This document shows positions 53,035 through 64,000 of a stretch of 64,000 bases of DNA, in pieces. The stretch comes from Bolinopsis microptera (Eukaryota > Ctenophora > Tentaculata > Lobata > Bolinopsidae), in the NCBI RefSeq assembly GCF_026151205.1, contig NC_087074.1, forward strand, positions 10,077,226 through 10,141,225, given 5' to 3'. The position numbers and the translations under genes are program-made. The stretch's first letter is position 1. Every line of letters begins with the position of its first letter. The notes under the pieces were generated by a model that saw nothing but the letters and a program-made list of their open reading frames with translations, ran no database searches and had not been told where the DNA came from.

Positions 53035-53529
53035 CAGTTCCACTAAGCCAAGATACATTTGGTAAATTTAAATCTCCAACTAGGATTGATTCAACATTAA
53101 AAACAGCTAGTTTTGCAATCATTTTGGTCATCGCATTGTTCTGCGCTTTAGAAAGAGACATTGATCTATAAATACATGCAATATTTACCCTACCAATGTT
53201 GCTATCGAATTCAACAGCAATCGAATCAGTGACCCTAAACCAATCTATAACAACTGGGTTCAAAGAGTCTTTAATATAAATAATACAGCCTCCACCACTA
53301 CTAACAGAACTTTCTCCTACTTCTTCATTAACTGTAAAATCTCTATCTTTTCTAAATATTTTGAAACCAGGTATGCTAATTTCAGCATCAATAATTTCAT
53401 TGTTAAAATGAGTTTCATTTATGCAAACAATGTCAGACTGGTACAGCGAAACAGCATTTCTCAATTCACAAAACTTATTATATAAACTATTACTGTTACT
53501 ATAAAACAATTTAAGGTTTAGGCATTCTA
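53035..53529 (-). CDS. LINE ORF2, first part: APE-type endonuclease
   Basis: Shows the early catalytic blocks of the APE fold: SNSLYNKFCELR, the Glu of DIVCINETHF, SGGGCIIYIKDS, and VGDLNLPNVSW (GDLN). The remaining SDH block lies beyond the 827-bp insertion. The frame starts within or next to the ORF1 stop codon and I see no ATG in this frame before the conserved region, so ORF2 may be translated by reinitiation or another non-standard route, or the ATG has been lost. Confidence 0.85.
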
Positions 53530-53853
53530 TAGCTTTGCTTTCTCTGCAAGTCGCTTTCTCCGTTCCTGTCTCACAAAAAATTGGACGTCTCTGTCAGCTC
53601 TGTTCAGATCCTGATTGATCCAATAAACTTCTTTCTTCGTTTTCTCAGAATCCACTTCTATCTTCCAACCTTTCCCATAGTTACTCCAATACAATGCAGC
53701 CTCTTTTGATTTTAGTTTTACAATCAGCGGTCTAGGTTGATGTTCCCTGCTTTCACCAGATTCAGTTGATTTACCTGCCCGAAAACAGGACACAATCACG
53801 TCTTCTTCCATGCCACAAATTTCATGTAAAAACTTGAGATCATTGCTTTGCAT
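53527..53853 (-). CDS. LINE ORF1, C-terminal part
   Basis: Continues ORF1 after the inserted sequence. It begins at a Met codon (MQSNDLKFLHEICG), has IVSCFRAGK and RPLIVKLKSKEAALYWS and ends in a basic segment (RQERRKRLAEKAKL) at a TAG that overlaps the beginning of ORF2. The central part resembles the RNA-binding/transposase-22-type C-terminal region of LINE ORF1 proteins, expected to bind the element's RNA. It joins in frame with 54218-54795 if the insertion is removed. Confidence 0.75.
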   Translation of the reverse strand: MQSNDLKFLHEICGMEEDVIVSCFRAGKSTESGESREHQPRPLIVKLKSKEAALYWSNYGKGWKIEVDSEKTKKEVYWINQDLNRADRDVQFFVRQERRKRLAEKAKL

Positions 53854-53856
53854 TTA

Positions 53857-54210
53857 TTAACTTATTGTAAATAGCAAGTTTGACAAAGGGATTACGTTTA
53901 TTTTACCCGGAGTTCGTTTAAGTTTAGTATTGTAAATAGTAATTTGACGAAGGGAATACGTCTATTTTACCCTGAGTTATGTTTTAGTTCAATCTTGACA
54001 CAATTTTAAAATTATAATTTAATTATTTTATAAATATGTATTGTCCATAACTAGGGTGGCCTGCTAACAGAACCATGATCTGCCTTGATTCATCCTTCAG
54101 CACAGAGAAAAGCTCCTTTTTTTATACATTATGATTACAGAGGATCTGATATTTAGATATATATTGCTGTGCTGTAAAAATTGACTTTATTTATATTTAT
54201 TTATTTATTT
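53857..54210. mobile_element. Insertion of about 345 bp within LINE ORF1
   Basis: AT-rich sequence splitting ORF1 between INK and MQSNDLK. One end is TTATTTATATTTATTTATTT. Near the other end is a two-copy tandem repeat of about 60 bp (shared GGGTAAAATA, ATCCCTT and CTATTTACAATA on the minus strand). ATTTATT at both junctions may be the target duplication, but the low complexity hides the exact ends. The family is unknown; it could be a SINE or a MITE. Confidence 0.6.
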
Positions 54211-54795
54211 GAGATCTGTTCTCTTTGATAGCCATTTCGGGAACGTGTCTAATGATCACATTACATTCTCTTTTGATCCGTTCGATCTTGTCAGCATCAA
54301 TCTGTTGGACTGTTGCCTTCACTAATTGAGTTGGTGGCTTGTCACTAATAGTTGCCTGGAGGTCAACCTTCGCTGCATCAACGTAGCTCTTCACTTTTGA
54401 AGATGATTCATTGACTATATCTTTTTTGACAGCAGCCATTGCTGTTGGTAACTCGTTCTGCAGACTGTTTTTAACAGCATTGGTAATCGTTTCATTGATG
54501 GTTTCACTCAACTTGATCAGCATTGTTGTCGCATTGACAATGCAGTGTGGACACTTATATTGTTTGATCAAAGGCACCTGAGTCTCGTCAAGTCCTGTCA
54601 GTCCAACACAATCAAGATGACACCATTTGATGCAGCAATCACATCTGATCCATAGAGAATCTTCAATGTGTTCCTTGCAGAAACAATCTTCTTCAGGTTT
54701 AGTACTTTCTTCTTCAGCTTGTTCATTCGTCTCTACATGTTCTCTACTGGCTGGGGCACTATCAGTGTGCCCCATTTGCCCGTCATTGTTTTCCA
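54211..54795 (-). CDS. LINE ORF1, N-terminal part with PHD-type zinc finger
   Basis: From ATG 54795 (MENNDGQMGH). After an acidic lead (EQAEEESTKPEED) comes a PHD-type Cys/His pattern: CFCKEHIEDSLWIRCDCC, WCHLDC and YKCPHC. A long helical stretch follows (IKLSETINETITNAVK to YVDAAKVDLQ), probably a coiled coil, then IKRECNVIIRHVPEM, the usual entry to the C-terminal domain. PHD-bearing ORF1 proteins are known in CR1-like elements, where the finger may help to bind chromatin or RNA. The frame runs into the inserted sequence and stops there. Confidence 0.88.
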
Positions 54796-54830
54796 TCCCT
54801 GAACTCAAATTATTTGTTATATAGTAGTGT

Positions 54831-55200
54831 TGAAAGTATTAAAATTAGCCAATTTTTAATTTTTTTTGTGCTGATTTGAAGGACATAACTGCATTTGAAC
54901 CATTCTAAAAAGTTGAAGTTGTATAAATTCAACTTATTTCAGCAATGGCCAATTGGCTGACTACAAGGTCATGGCCTGAACAAACAATTTTTTTAAATAG
55001 TCAAGTGATGCTAAAGCAGAGCACAAATGTGTAATAAGTTAATAGATTAAAACTGATTCATGTGATGCATTACCCAGAGCACGATAAAAATACTGATTTA
55101 ATGATTAAAATTATAGCTGCGGGTGTCAATAAATTACTGTGTCATAAAAAAGGAACGATGTACACGTGATCTGAGATACCAATATCTCAATATCAAAAAG
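54831..55200. other. Spacer between the LINE and the next ORF fragment
   Basis: AT-rich. The 5' end of the LINE probably falls in here, but no boundary or target duplication is visible. Confidence 0.35.
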
Positions 55201-55208
55201 GATAGTGT

Positions 55209-55800
55209 CTAGAAACATTCATAGTCCATGGTGGCAGGTATCGAGTTAAACGAAGTTGCATTGACTGGCAATGTATACGATTGCCGTCTCCCTCTCTCAC
55301 CCCTGACCGCTATCAGGGTGCTCCTGAGGATTGAGAATCTAATCCTGGTGCACATGTAACACATAATAGCCGCATAGTCTTCTCCTCTCTTCTGGGATAG
55401 TTTTTCAGCGAGTCTCTTGTGGTATCTTGTGGCTTGTGGACCCCATCCGCCATTTGTTGAGTAAATAAGTGGGGTAAAGGTGCCTTTTTCCACCTGAATG
55501 ATTCTGTTGTTGTACTTTTTCATTTTCCTCATTTCATGGGGTTCATGAGCTTTATAGATCTGTTCCATATCTTTTTTGTCATATGTGGATGAGTTGGGGT
55601 GGGTAACACAGACATCAAAGAATGTTCGTTCAAATGTGCTCCAGAGACCTCGTGAGGATACATCAGGTGCAGCTCTATCAGCATTGGTACCAACAATTTC
55701 TTCATTATCAAGGGGTACCAATGCTGGCTCAGTCACTACATCTCTGCATACTTCACGCTGCAGCTCTGCATTTAGATCACGGATGTTGTTGTCTCATAAA
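55209..55800 (-). pseudogene. Fragment of an uncharacterised mobile-element ORF
   Basis: An open frame from about 55800 to a stop at 55209 with no proper start; it begins in mid-domain (DLNAELQREVCRDV). Signature stretches are DRAAPDVSSRGLWSTFERTF, FFDVCVTHPNSS, HEMRKMKKYNNRIIQVEKGT and FTPLIYSTNGGWG. From memory, proteins with this D-V-R-V...Y-N-x-R-V-x-x-V-E-x-G-x-F-T-P-L layout are common in cnidarian and other invertebrate genomes as the C-terminal part of RT-bearing or other mobile-element polyproteins; the spaced D and E-x-G residues may be a nuclease fold, which is inference. The N-terminal portion is absent. Confidence 0.6.
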
Positions 55801-58425
55801 AACATAGCCACCTTTCTTGCATATAAGTGTGTGATTCACATCATAATTCAACTTGTTTGACTGGTTAAGATATTTCTTAAACGGTTTTTGCGGAAAGTCG
55901 TGTCAAAGTTTATGCCGTGGTGTCAGTAAAATGGTACGGATAAACACACATATATATAGTAAGACGGAGGCATACTCCATAAGAAAGTTAGTTTGTCACC
56001 TCTGCCAGCGATACATGGATCATTTAATAAAATAATCCCGGAAAGGTCATTCAAACAGCATCGTGTACATCAAATTACATCAAGTGATGTAGTTGGCAGA
56101 GTACAATCATAAATCATGAGCAATTTGTTTCATATCTATCCCTCGTAGCTGTTCTCCTCAAGGATCAGGTTGCAGGATACACGGATCTGCTGCTGATGCG
56201 ATCTGCTCTAAACATTTTTAATGCGAGGTTTTCATGGTCGACATTCTGAGTTGTTCCTACTGCTTCAGCTCAGTAGCAGCATAGGCCCTGGTTTCCTGCC
56301 ACATTGGTACATCTGAAAGTACAGAAAGGTGGTGGATTTCGGGGTCCAGGACCTTCCTTCTTTATTCTTTAAAGTGGTATCATTTCTCTGAGATGTTTGC
56401 AGAGTCTTCATTTTATTATATTATACTAAAGTTGTGATCCAAGGTTGATAGTTAAATGATTTCTTGTGAGACCGTTTAATTTAAAATTAAATTATTCAAT
56501 ATTCAGCTGTCTAGATCTTAACCTGTGTTGTACCCTAATAGGAAGTTTTTCTTGTCTAGGAGCAGCCCACTGTTCTTGATCTTAGTGATTACACCGAGTA
56601 TCTTAGACTCTTTGCTGTTACTTAAGTGTTGCATAGGACAGGCGCTTTGACATCGGCTATCTTTATTTTTATTTTTATTTGGATTGTTGATATAAGGGAT
56701 AAAAATGCTTTATTTCATTTCATAGCGGGGGATAGCAGATTCGTTTCAATAGTGTCAATCCAGACCTTCTGTTAATAGCTGATTATGTTGGACTGTGTGT
56801 AATGGGCGAGAACTTTGTAATGTGGTTTTGTTAGATCTATCATTCTGGTTCCATGAGACTTATCTTCTTTCCAGAGTAAGTATTTTTTGAGTGACATGGT
56901 CAAGGCATGAAAGCTTGTTATTCTGCTTTCGTCAACTTGGTAGAGGGTAGCTTAGAGAAGCTTAGAGATTGTCACCTTGTGTGAGTACTTTGCACAAGAA
57001 TTTATCCAAAAGTGCTTCGAGGTGCACATCCAGTGGTGGGAGGTGGAGAGCAAGTTCAGTTAATTCCCTTTGTGGGACAGAGATAGTTCAACCGTTGCAT
57101 ACCTGCTAACATGTACTGAAACCCCTTTGTTTCTCCCGCCCTGGGTCCTTGTCTGCTTCTCCATTTTAACGCGAAGCCTAATTTCTAGTTTTTATAAATA
57201 CAATGCAAGCGCATGTTTACTAATCTTAATCTACCTAACAACTCAATTGCCCAAGTCACCATACCCGTAGTATATTCCTTAGTAATAAAAGAACTTAAAA
57301 GTTTTTCAAATTGTTGCTATAATTGATTTAAATAAAAATTTGTTGTTTTCTTGAAAAAATTTGTTGTTTTCTTGTCGTCTAAACAATTTAAATCAAACCA
57401 AATAACAATGACACAAACATAATCCCACATTGACAAGAATAACAAAAATTTATACCCAGTATAACTATAATTGGGCCCATAATTAGATGCTTTAAGATTT
57501 TCATCATCATTTCCACTACTATGTAAGTTACAGCAACGATTTACATCTGCGTTGTGTTCCTCTGGTTGCCATCCCATTCAAACAGTAATTTTCTAAATAC
57601 CTTCCTTGCTAACTCGATTTCAACTTTATTTGGTTTGCCTGCTCAGGCTGCGTGTGGCTGTAAATTCTCTCTTGCTACCCCGTATCAGCCAAACTTGAAA
57701 CCTTGATCTTTCAAATTGCAAGTGTTCAGGAAATTTCTCTAGCTTGAGTGGTTCATGAATAGTGTAACACTAAGGTTTAAGCAGGGGTTGACAGTACATG
57801 ATTAATAATACTGACTTGACAAGTGTCTCTCCCACTGTCTCCCTCTTTGATCTGTAACGGGTACAGTTCTTGGAGGATTCCTGAAAAGGCATCTTGATGA
57901 TATTCTTTTACAATTTTTATGTGTCTGAAATCTTTCACACAAACCTTTTGTAGTAGTATGAAACCAACTTCCTCAGTCCAGATTTTTAAAAGATGCTCTC
58001 ACAGGAGGAATGGTACCAAGTTATTCAACACAACCTTTCTTGGGAGATATAATTACTTAAGTTACAGATAACATCTTGTTTGCCGTGGCAAGGGTTTTGA
58101 GTACAAAATTGTTTACATTGTTCATCACAGTAAATTCCTGATTTACCGCAAACCCCTATTTACTTCAATGGTCATTTCCTTCTCTAAAATAAAGCTTAAC
58201 ATGCATATTGCAGCTTAATATTGTCAAACAAAACCCCTATTTACTGCAAATGGTTCCTTCCCACTCTAACCTTTTCTGAAGTAAATGTAGGATCGTTGGT
58301 TCACTTCGAGTCCTGAACTGCAACTGATGCAATGGACTGGCTACATGGTTTGGGGCTTTGTCAATATTGGGCACTTTCAAAAACATCTGTCACGGAAAAA
58401 ATGTTAAAATTTGCCAAAAATCAGT
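55801..58425. other. Intergenic sequence, nothing recognised
   Basis: No exon with splice sites and coding character was found. A short direct duplication (AATTTGTTGTTTTCTTG) is present near 57338-57374. Confidence 0.4.
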
Positions 58426-60275
58426 TTTTGTGGCATAATTTGGTGGATAATCTTTGGAACGGGATGAAACTCCAGGATATGGTGTGCTATACCCTAACCT
58501 TTACTATCTGCCACTTTTTGTTTCGATTTAGGGCTAAATCTGGTGGATAAAAGTGAAACAGACCAATCCACTTCAGGTGGCCTTTAAAAATATTTAATTC
58601 CATCTAAACTCCTAAAATATGATTGAGACTTAACAATAATCGTTATAACTTCATAATTTCATAAGTAGGGCCGGGATTTTTCTTAAGGGCCAAATTTGGT
58701 GGATATATTTTTTTACCTCTTTTTTAAGACTGTTATTTGTTAGCTAACATCAATTTACTGGTCTTAAAATGATGCAAAGGCAATGTTAAATCTATGGCAT
58801 CAACTATGAAGTACAAGATTCAAGTTAAAAGGCTATTTTTGGTGGATATAAGTCAATATTAATTAGTTAAACACGTAAATGTTACCAAAATATCAATAAA
58901 TAAGACATCATCATGATTAGAAACAGTTGAAAAAGATGAAATATAAGATGTTGAACATTTATGCATAAGGTACTATGGCATTTTAAGCATTCAGGGCCAA
59001 TTTGGTGGATAATTAACTCAAAAATACTTAAAATATCGACCTGGATATTTTGATATCCATCAATTTTGGCCTTAAAAGTCGGCTTGAGCTTATCACATTT
59101 TGTGCTGAACAAGAAAAAGGTCTAAACAAACCAATATCAGTGTATGATTTCATAATCGAGCAAATCTAAGGCCAGAAATAGTGGATAAAAAAGCAAATTT
59201 AACCGTTTTTAAGCTAATTTCTTAGGCATTTATCCACCAAAAACGGCCCTAAATGGAGAATGTTTGGAACGTTTACTTGAAACTATAGCCCTTCTTTTCA
59301 ACCTCAGAGCAATGATTTTCAGCTCTTTCGACCTTAAGATATAATTATTGGGCGTTGAAAGTGGATCACATACGTTATCAGTCAAGAAATCGTTATTTCA
59401 ATCACTGAGGTAGGTTATTCACATTTAATATCCACCAATTTTAACCTTAAAAGTCGTCTTGGACTGAAAATTCTTTTGAACTGACTCAGCAAAGGGGATT
59501 TTCTATCTAGAAACAGTTGTAGTTTCATGATAGAACACATCTAGGGCCAAAAATAGTGGATACAAAAGCAAATTTTCCCGTTTTAGTACTTTTATCCACC
59601 AAAAACAGCTCTAAAGGCTGAAAGGAAACAGTTTGTTAAGTTCGTATGAAACTATATCCATTCATTATGGCCCTAGAGCAATAATTGTATACATTTTCAG
59701 CTTCTAGACGAGATAATTGGGGTCTAACAATGGATAACCTGCATTATTGACTCAGAAATTGACTTAAAATTAAATCAATCTTGAAGCTCAAATATATCCA
59801 CCAAAAATGGCCTAAAAATTAAATCTTCTATGCTATCATAAACTTGAAACGATTTCCAACCTGATCCGTTCACTGAGTAAAGCTGGTGAACTTGTTGACC
59901 AATATAATTTTTTCAGTTGAAAATTTTCGGTATTGAATTTTATTTCATCGTTTTATTATCCACCATATCTAGCCTTAAAATTGAAATCTTTCTTTATTTT
60001 CGCCTTTTATCATAGAGGCATATCGATTTGCTACAATTCTATCTTTAAATAATCACCATAAATTAACCACACGTAAAGTTACAGGCCAACAAATGATATA
60101 TCCACCAAACCCCTCTGAAAAGTATATCCACCATTATTAGCCCTGATTTAAATGCGTGTATCTCTGTTCATAGACATAGTAGACATTTTATTCTTTTTGT
60201 AAAAGTTGAACTATCGCAAATCCTATGCTGAAAAAAAGTTTAATCAAAATATTGAGTTTATCCACCAAATGAGAG
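58426..60275. repeat. Decayed satellite of about 370 bp with a TATCCACCA box in both orientations
   Basis: At least 14 copies of TATCCACCA(AAA) or its complement TTTGGTGGATA occur, often followed or preceded by GGCC(C/T)TAAA. Longer similarity shows a period: TATCCATCAATTTTGGCC near 59053 against TATCCACCAATTTTAACC near 59430, and AAATAGTGGATAAAAAAGC near 59168 against AAATAGTGGATACAAAAGC near 59543, both about 376 bp apart; ATCCACCAAAAACGGCCC near 59230 recurs near 59590 and 59783. No coding potential. Confidence 0.7.
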
Positions 60276-60580
60276 CTTCTAGAAGTTGAAATTTTTCCCG
60301 TGACAGATTCGTTAACATAGTTTTTGAAAGTGCCCTATTCTAAGATGCTTTTAATGAGGATAATTCTGTACTTCTATTTATTTATATTCCAATTCTGTAC
60401 GCTGAGCTAGTGTACCAACACAATGATAAACCTTTCATCCTCATGATCCCTACCCCCCCTAGCTTTATGATCAGTTGCTGAAGGAAACCGAAGGTCTCAT
60501 GAGAATAAAATGAAAATATTAACAAGCTTACATAGAATCCGATGATTGAATCTTAGTCTCAAATCTGAAGGGACAGGACT
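60276..60580. other. Presumed promoter and 5' UTR side of COG7
   Basis: About 300 bp between the satellite and the COG7 start codon. No TATA box or other element I would defend. Confidence 0.3.
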
Positions 60581-63408
60581 ATGGTATGTTTAGATACTTC
60601 CTTTACTTTTAAAAAAATTGACAATGGAGCATGATGAAATATTTACAATCGATGACCGTCTATACTAGTAAAGTTCGTTTGATTTTCAATAAATATTTTA
60701 TCGTCCTAATGACTAACCTCCTATGTGTTTTCAGGACTATTCCAAGTTCAATGATGATGATTTCGACCTAAAGAAGTGGGTAAATGGTGCATTAAAGTCA
60801 GAACAAAATCCCAACACCCTTGTCATGAAGCTGCAGCTGTTAATGCAGGCAAGTTACTTAGTTACTTGGTTGTAAGTATAAAGGTATAATACATAATTAT
60901 ATCGTACTACCTTACTAACGTTTGTAGAACTGTTTAAGATCTAGAAAAGGATAGTAACCTAACATGATATCGATTGGCTCAGCCATCAATACAATGACAA
61001 ATAGTTAAAAAAGGATGACACGAGTATTTTGCTTTCATTGCGGCCTTAAACTGTCCAGCAAGGCAACCTACCTCAATGTCACACAGCCTTTTAGTGTACC
61101 ACCGATCGCGATATGTGGTTCAGCCAATTAACAACATTTGTAATTCTCCGTGTAACCATGACTCTGCCACAGGAGGTTAATGGCTCACTAGAAGAGTCCA
61201 CTGCTAACTTGCTGTCAGACATACCACGTGTTGTAACAGAGATACAGGGTCTTAACAACGAGGCTGTCTTGCTTCGTAACCAGATGAACCTTGTTAAAAG
61301 TGATATCAGCAAGGTTTTTAGCCATTTCTTATTTTTTATTCTTGCTGCAAGTTTCCCATTTTAATGTGAAATGCATTATAGTGTATGTGTTTATTGAAGT
61401 AATCAAAATGTTTAAGTAATCACATTTGTTGTCATCTTTGTTATCGCCATCTATAATTGTTACATTATATATAATGCTCTTTTTAAAAAAATGTCTCTAT
61501 TTTTCTAACGTCAACACAATGTTCTGCAGGTTCAACAAGATACAGTAGAATCCATGTCAACAGTCGTAGAACTGGACAAGATAAAAGACAGGATGTTAGT
61601 GACAGAAAAGAAGCTAAAACAGGCAGACAACTGGTGTGTTCTGAACGACCAGATAGACCTCCTCTTTGAAGAGCAGGATCTAGAGGGGATATCAGAGAAG
61701 CTGGGGGAGATGAGAGACGCTCTAGCGGGACTTGTGAACTTACCAGACTATTCTGATAGATGTGATAGACTTAACAATCTTTCAAACAGACTGGAAGCTA
61801 TTCTTAGTCCTAAACTTATATCCACTTTCAACAAGTAAGAATTTATTGTAACTTCAATCGAAAACCTTCCCGTTATAAATAAATAAATTTTGAATTACGT
61901 CTATGATTATAGAAATGGAGTCTCGTTCGTCTGATTACAATGACGATAATTCCTAACATATTATGAGACTAATTGCAATGTGTTATATCCACTTGAAAGT
62001 ATTAATAAGACGAATTGATTGTTAATACTAACAAATATTTCAGTGACAAATCAGAAGACGCCCGCTTGTACTACAAGATATTCAGCGACATGGGACGGCA
62101 GGGTGAACTGTACAACTACTATCACCGAACACACAAGACAAACTCACAGAAACAGTTCAACATGTTGAGAACTAGTGGTAGTGTTGATACCTGGTTACAT
62201 GGCTTTTATTCCTCTGTTTTGGAGCTCTTTCACGCCCAGGTCAGTGCTCAATTGCAATTCAATCTAACTCTACTGAGCTGAGGTGACTAGTTTGGTGTGA
62301 CGGCTAAAAACGGCTAAAACCATCAGCATTTTGCCAGAATGAAGTCTGGTATCCTCGTGGCTCGTCAGATTTCAGGTTAATTTCCGCGAAGCAACCTGAT
62401 CGTGTTTTTGTGTAACTCGCTCTAACCCTAATGACTTCAGTTATCGTGGACGAGTGGGATATACACAAACCACACAGCGGTGGTGTTATCTCTGGTAACA
62501 CTTTGTTTAGATAACACTGATCTACAACACGAGATCAGTAACTTCCTGTCTGACTCTCAAACTCCAGTACTCGCTCTCACTACCTTACTCGATATTGTGT
62601 ACAGGTTTGTGCAGTCTTAAAATATTTTATACTCTTATATTTTATTCCACTTAGGAGAATGGCGCGAGTTTTGGCCCTGATAAAACTAATTGGCACTGCG
62701 GACGCCGGTCGGGACTATCATTGTCATGAATGTTGTAACTAAGAATTCCCTGCTATTGTATTTCAATAAACCGTATCAAATAATAATTATAAAAGTATTT
62801 ATCTTCAATCTTACCTGAGTTTCCCCAACATCAGATTTGCCAACTCCTTAGGACGTGAACTAACAGAGGTTGATAACGAAATAACAGAAAAACTAGGAAG
62901 ATCCATCATATCTCCTTACATCAGACATTTAACTTCTCTTGGTGACAAAGTAAAGTCATCCCTGTTGCGAGATGTGCACTCTCTAGCGATGGTACGGTCA
63001 ATTATCTTTATCAGTCTTATTGGTCTTTATCAGTCTTATTGGTCTTTATAAGTCTTATTGGTCTTTATCAGTCTTCTTTCGCACCCGTTCTCCAAGATAA
63101 CTTACAATTTCTTTATTTTTGGTAGTTCCTATTACTTGAAACGGCCAAGATTTTTCGAAACTTTATTTTTACTAATATTCATTCGTTTAGGTTATAATTT
63201 TCAAATAGGAATAATTTCAGAGGGTAAAGCGAACAAGCTCAGATTCAGTCTCAGAATTACACTCTAGTACTAAACGTGTAGTGGCACATGTTAAAGATTG
63301 CATACCCCAATGTTTGAATCTGACCAATGGTTACACTCTTGTAGATGTGGTGTCAGCTATTGAGTTCTACTTCGATCTACTCGTGGAAAAAATAAACAGT
63401 TTCATCAG
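60581..63408 (+). CDS. COG7: Conserved oligomeric Golgi complex subunit 7, N-terminal half (8 exons)
   Basis: COG7 is a lobe-B subunit of the COG tethering complex, which acts at the Golgi in retrograde transport of glycosylation enzymes. Exons: 60581-60583 (ATG only of coding), 60735-60848, 61173-61313, 61530-61834, 62044-62239, 62441-62604, 62835-62991, 63221-63408; all phases agree. Family matches in order: MDYSKFNDDDFDLKKWVNGA against human MDFSKFLADDFDVKEW; TLVMKLQLLMQEVN; LLRNQMNLVKSDISK; TVVELDKIKDRM; NLPDYSDRCDRLNNLSNRLE; LYYKIFSDMG. Exon 2 ends in a GC donor (CAG before GCAAGT), a GC-AG intron; exon 3 uses the weak donor GTTTTT. About 390 residues are encoded here; human COG7 is 770, so the rest lies to the right. 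The region between exons 7 and 8 is shorter than in human. Confidence 0.92.
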
Positions 63409-64000
63409 GTTTGTCAGATAATTCTAAGCGATGTTATCTATTTTATATTACCCACTCTGCGAAAATTCTAAGCAAAATCTTTATTGAAACCTAAAAATAA
63501 GGTCGCGCGGGTATTTAGGAGTTGACCGCACTCCATGGATCATCAGCCGGGTAAGATCCGCGGCAGTGGGACCCTTCTTTCTGTGGGATCCTGTTACTTC
63601 AAAGGATCGAACAGAGAGAAGGGCTGGCACGAAGAACAGATAGTGAAACTATTTGTTCCCCCCACTGAGGCGCAAGCAAGGGTTGTTGCCTGGCCTTTTT
63701 TAAAATCCTCAACGTGGTAGATAAAATCCAAGTCTTGGTTGCTAAAATCGTGATAAAAATCTTGAGCTAAAACCTCAGATTACAGGATGAGATCCGATAA
63801 ATCGGAGGCTCATGCTCCTAACTTCGATCGGTTGCACATTAATGATGCAGGGCAGTGATACCGACTGCGTTGGCTTGGGTGCAGGCGGAGCTGCAGTGAG
63901 GAGTTCTGGTTTCGCCAGGATCACTTCTTTGTTAACAGGTTGGACCACTTGAGCAGATTGCAACTCATCTGTTTGAGTCCTGGTATCCGCTGTCTGCAGC
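63409..64000. other. Last COG7 intron in window, with an unassigned open frame
   Basis: Presumably intronic. An open minus-strand frame enters from the right edge and stops at 63775 (ADTRTQTDELQSAQVVQPV, then APPAPKPTQSVSLPC, LRFIGSHPVI). It might be the end of a mobile-element polyprotein, but nothing in it is diagnostic. A plus-strand frame at 63535-63720 is likewise unassigned. Confidence 0.3.

Larger units (their letters stand above)
49446..54830 (-). mobile_element. Non-LTR retrotransposon (CR1/L2-type LINE), interrupted twice
   Basis: Order on the minus strand: ORF1 (PHD finger, coiled coil, C-terminal domain), ORF2 (APE endonuclease, reverse transcriptase, C-terminal region), then an AT-rich 3' end closed by a short (TCTAA)n array at 49446-49478, a tail type typical of CR1/L2 elements. 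The 5' end is not defined. Two later insertions split it: an 827-bp TTAA-flanked element in the endonuclease and about 345 bp in ORF1. Apart from these, both ORFs are open, so the element is fairly young. Confidence 0.9.

Noticed and set aside
57317-57577. Minus-strand 86-codon open frame with a hydrophobic stretch
   Set aside because: Considered as a small membrane protein, but there is no upstream exon, no signal anchor pattern and a poly-Asn/Lys low-complexity end.
58426-60275. TTATCCAC boxes as bacterial DnaA-type origin sites
   Set aside because: The setting is eukaryotic and the boxes belong to a repeated unit; resemblance is coincidental.

Overview
This is eukaryotic, animal-type DNA: AT-rich, with short exons, GT-AG introns up to about 4.7 kb, abundant (GA)n tracts and minisatellites, a tRNA-derived SINE-like repeat, a PHD/APE/RT non-LTR retrotransposon and many DNA transposon remnants. 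The identifiable host genes (a COG7 subunit, a plexin-domain-containing type I receptor, an actin-related protein) are metazoan in character but divergent. I infer an invertebrate with a repeat-rich genome; the sequence does not let me name the phylum.

Host genes, left to right. A divergent actin-related protein (+, 5818-7207, three exons) has an apparent frameshift in its last exon. An MFS transporter (+, 13428-16438, four exons with matching splice phases) converges on a large minus-strand gene (38068 down to 18445 or lower). I rebuilt that gene from nine small exons as a PLXDC1/2-like receptor: signal peptide, nidogen-like region, PSI-like cysteine module, Thr/Pro stalk and one membrane span. 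Its introns hold most of the long tandem arrays. At the right edge is COG7 (+, from 60581, eight exons seen, C-terminal half outside the window).

The mobile region is 39.3-56 kb. A 4997-bp DNA transposon (41346-46342) has about 0.9-kb terminal inverted repeats starting TAGGG and a perfect 8-bp target duplication (CGCTTGTT). It carries a three-exon transposon-type gene with consistent splice phases. In and around it are at least seven miniature elements (35-391 bp) with TTG...CAA ends, almost all with perfect 8-bp target duplications, some nested or back to back. The right arm of the large element keeps the empty site of the copy in the left arm, and a direct duplication of the flanking DNA gives a further comparison. 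To the right is a minus-strand CR1/L2-type LINE (49446 to about 54830), broken by an 827-bp TTAA-flanked element inside its endonuclease and by a roughly 345-bp element inside ORF1.

The rest is non-coding as far as I can see: a strand-switching 10-bp satellite (1-470), the SINE (1690-2020), long palindromes, and a decayed satellite of about 370 bp (58.4-60.3 kb) recognisable by a repeated TATCCACCA box.
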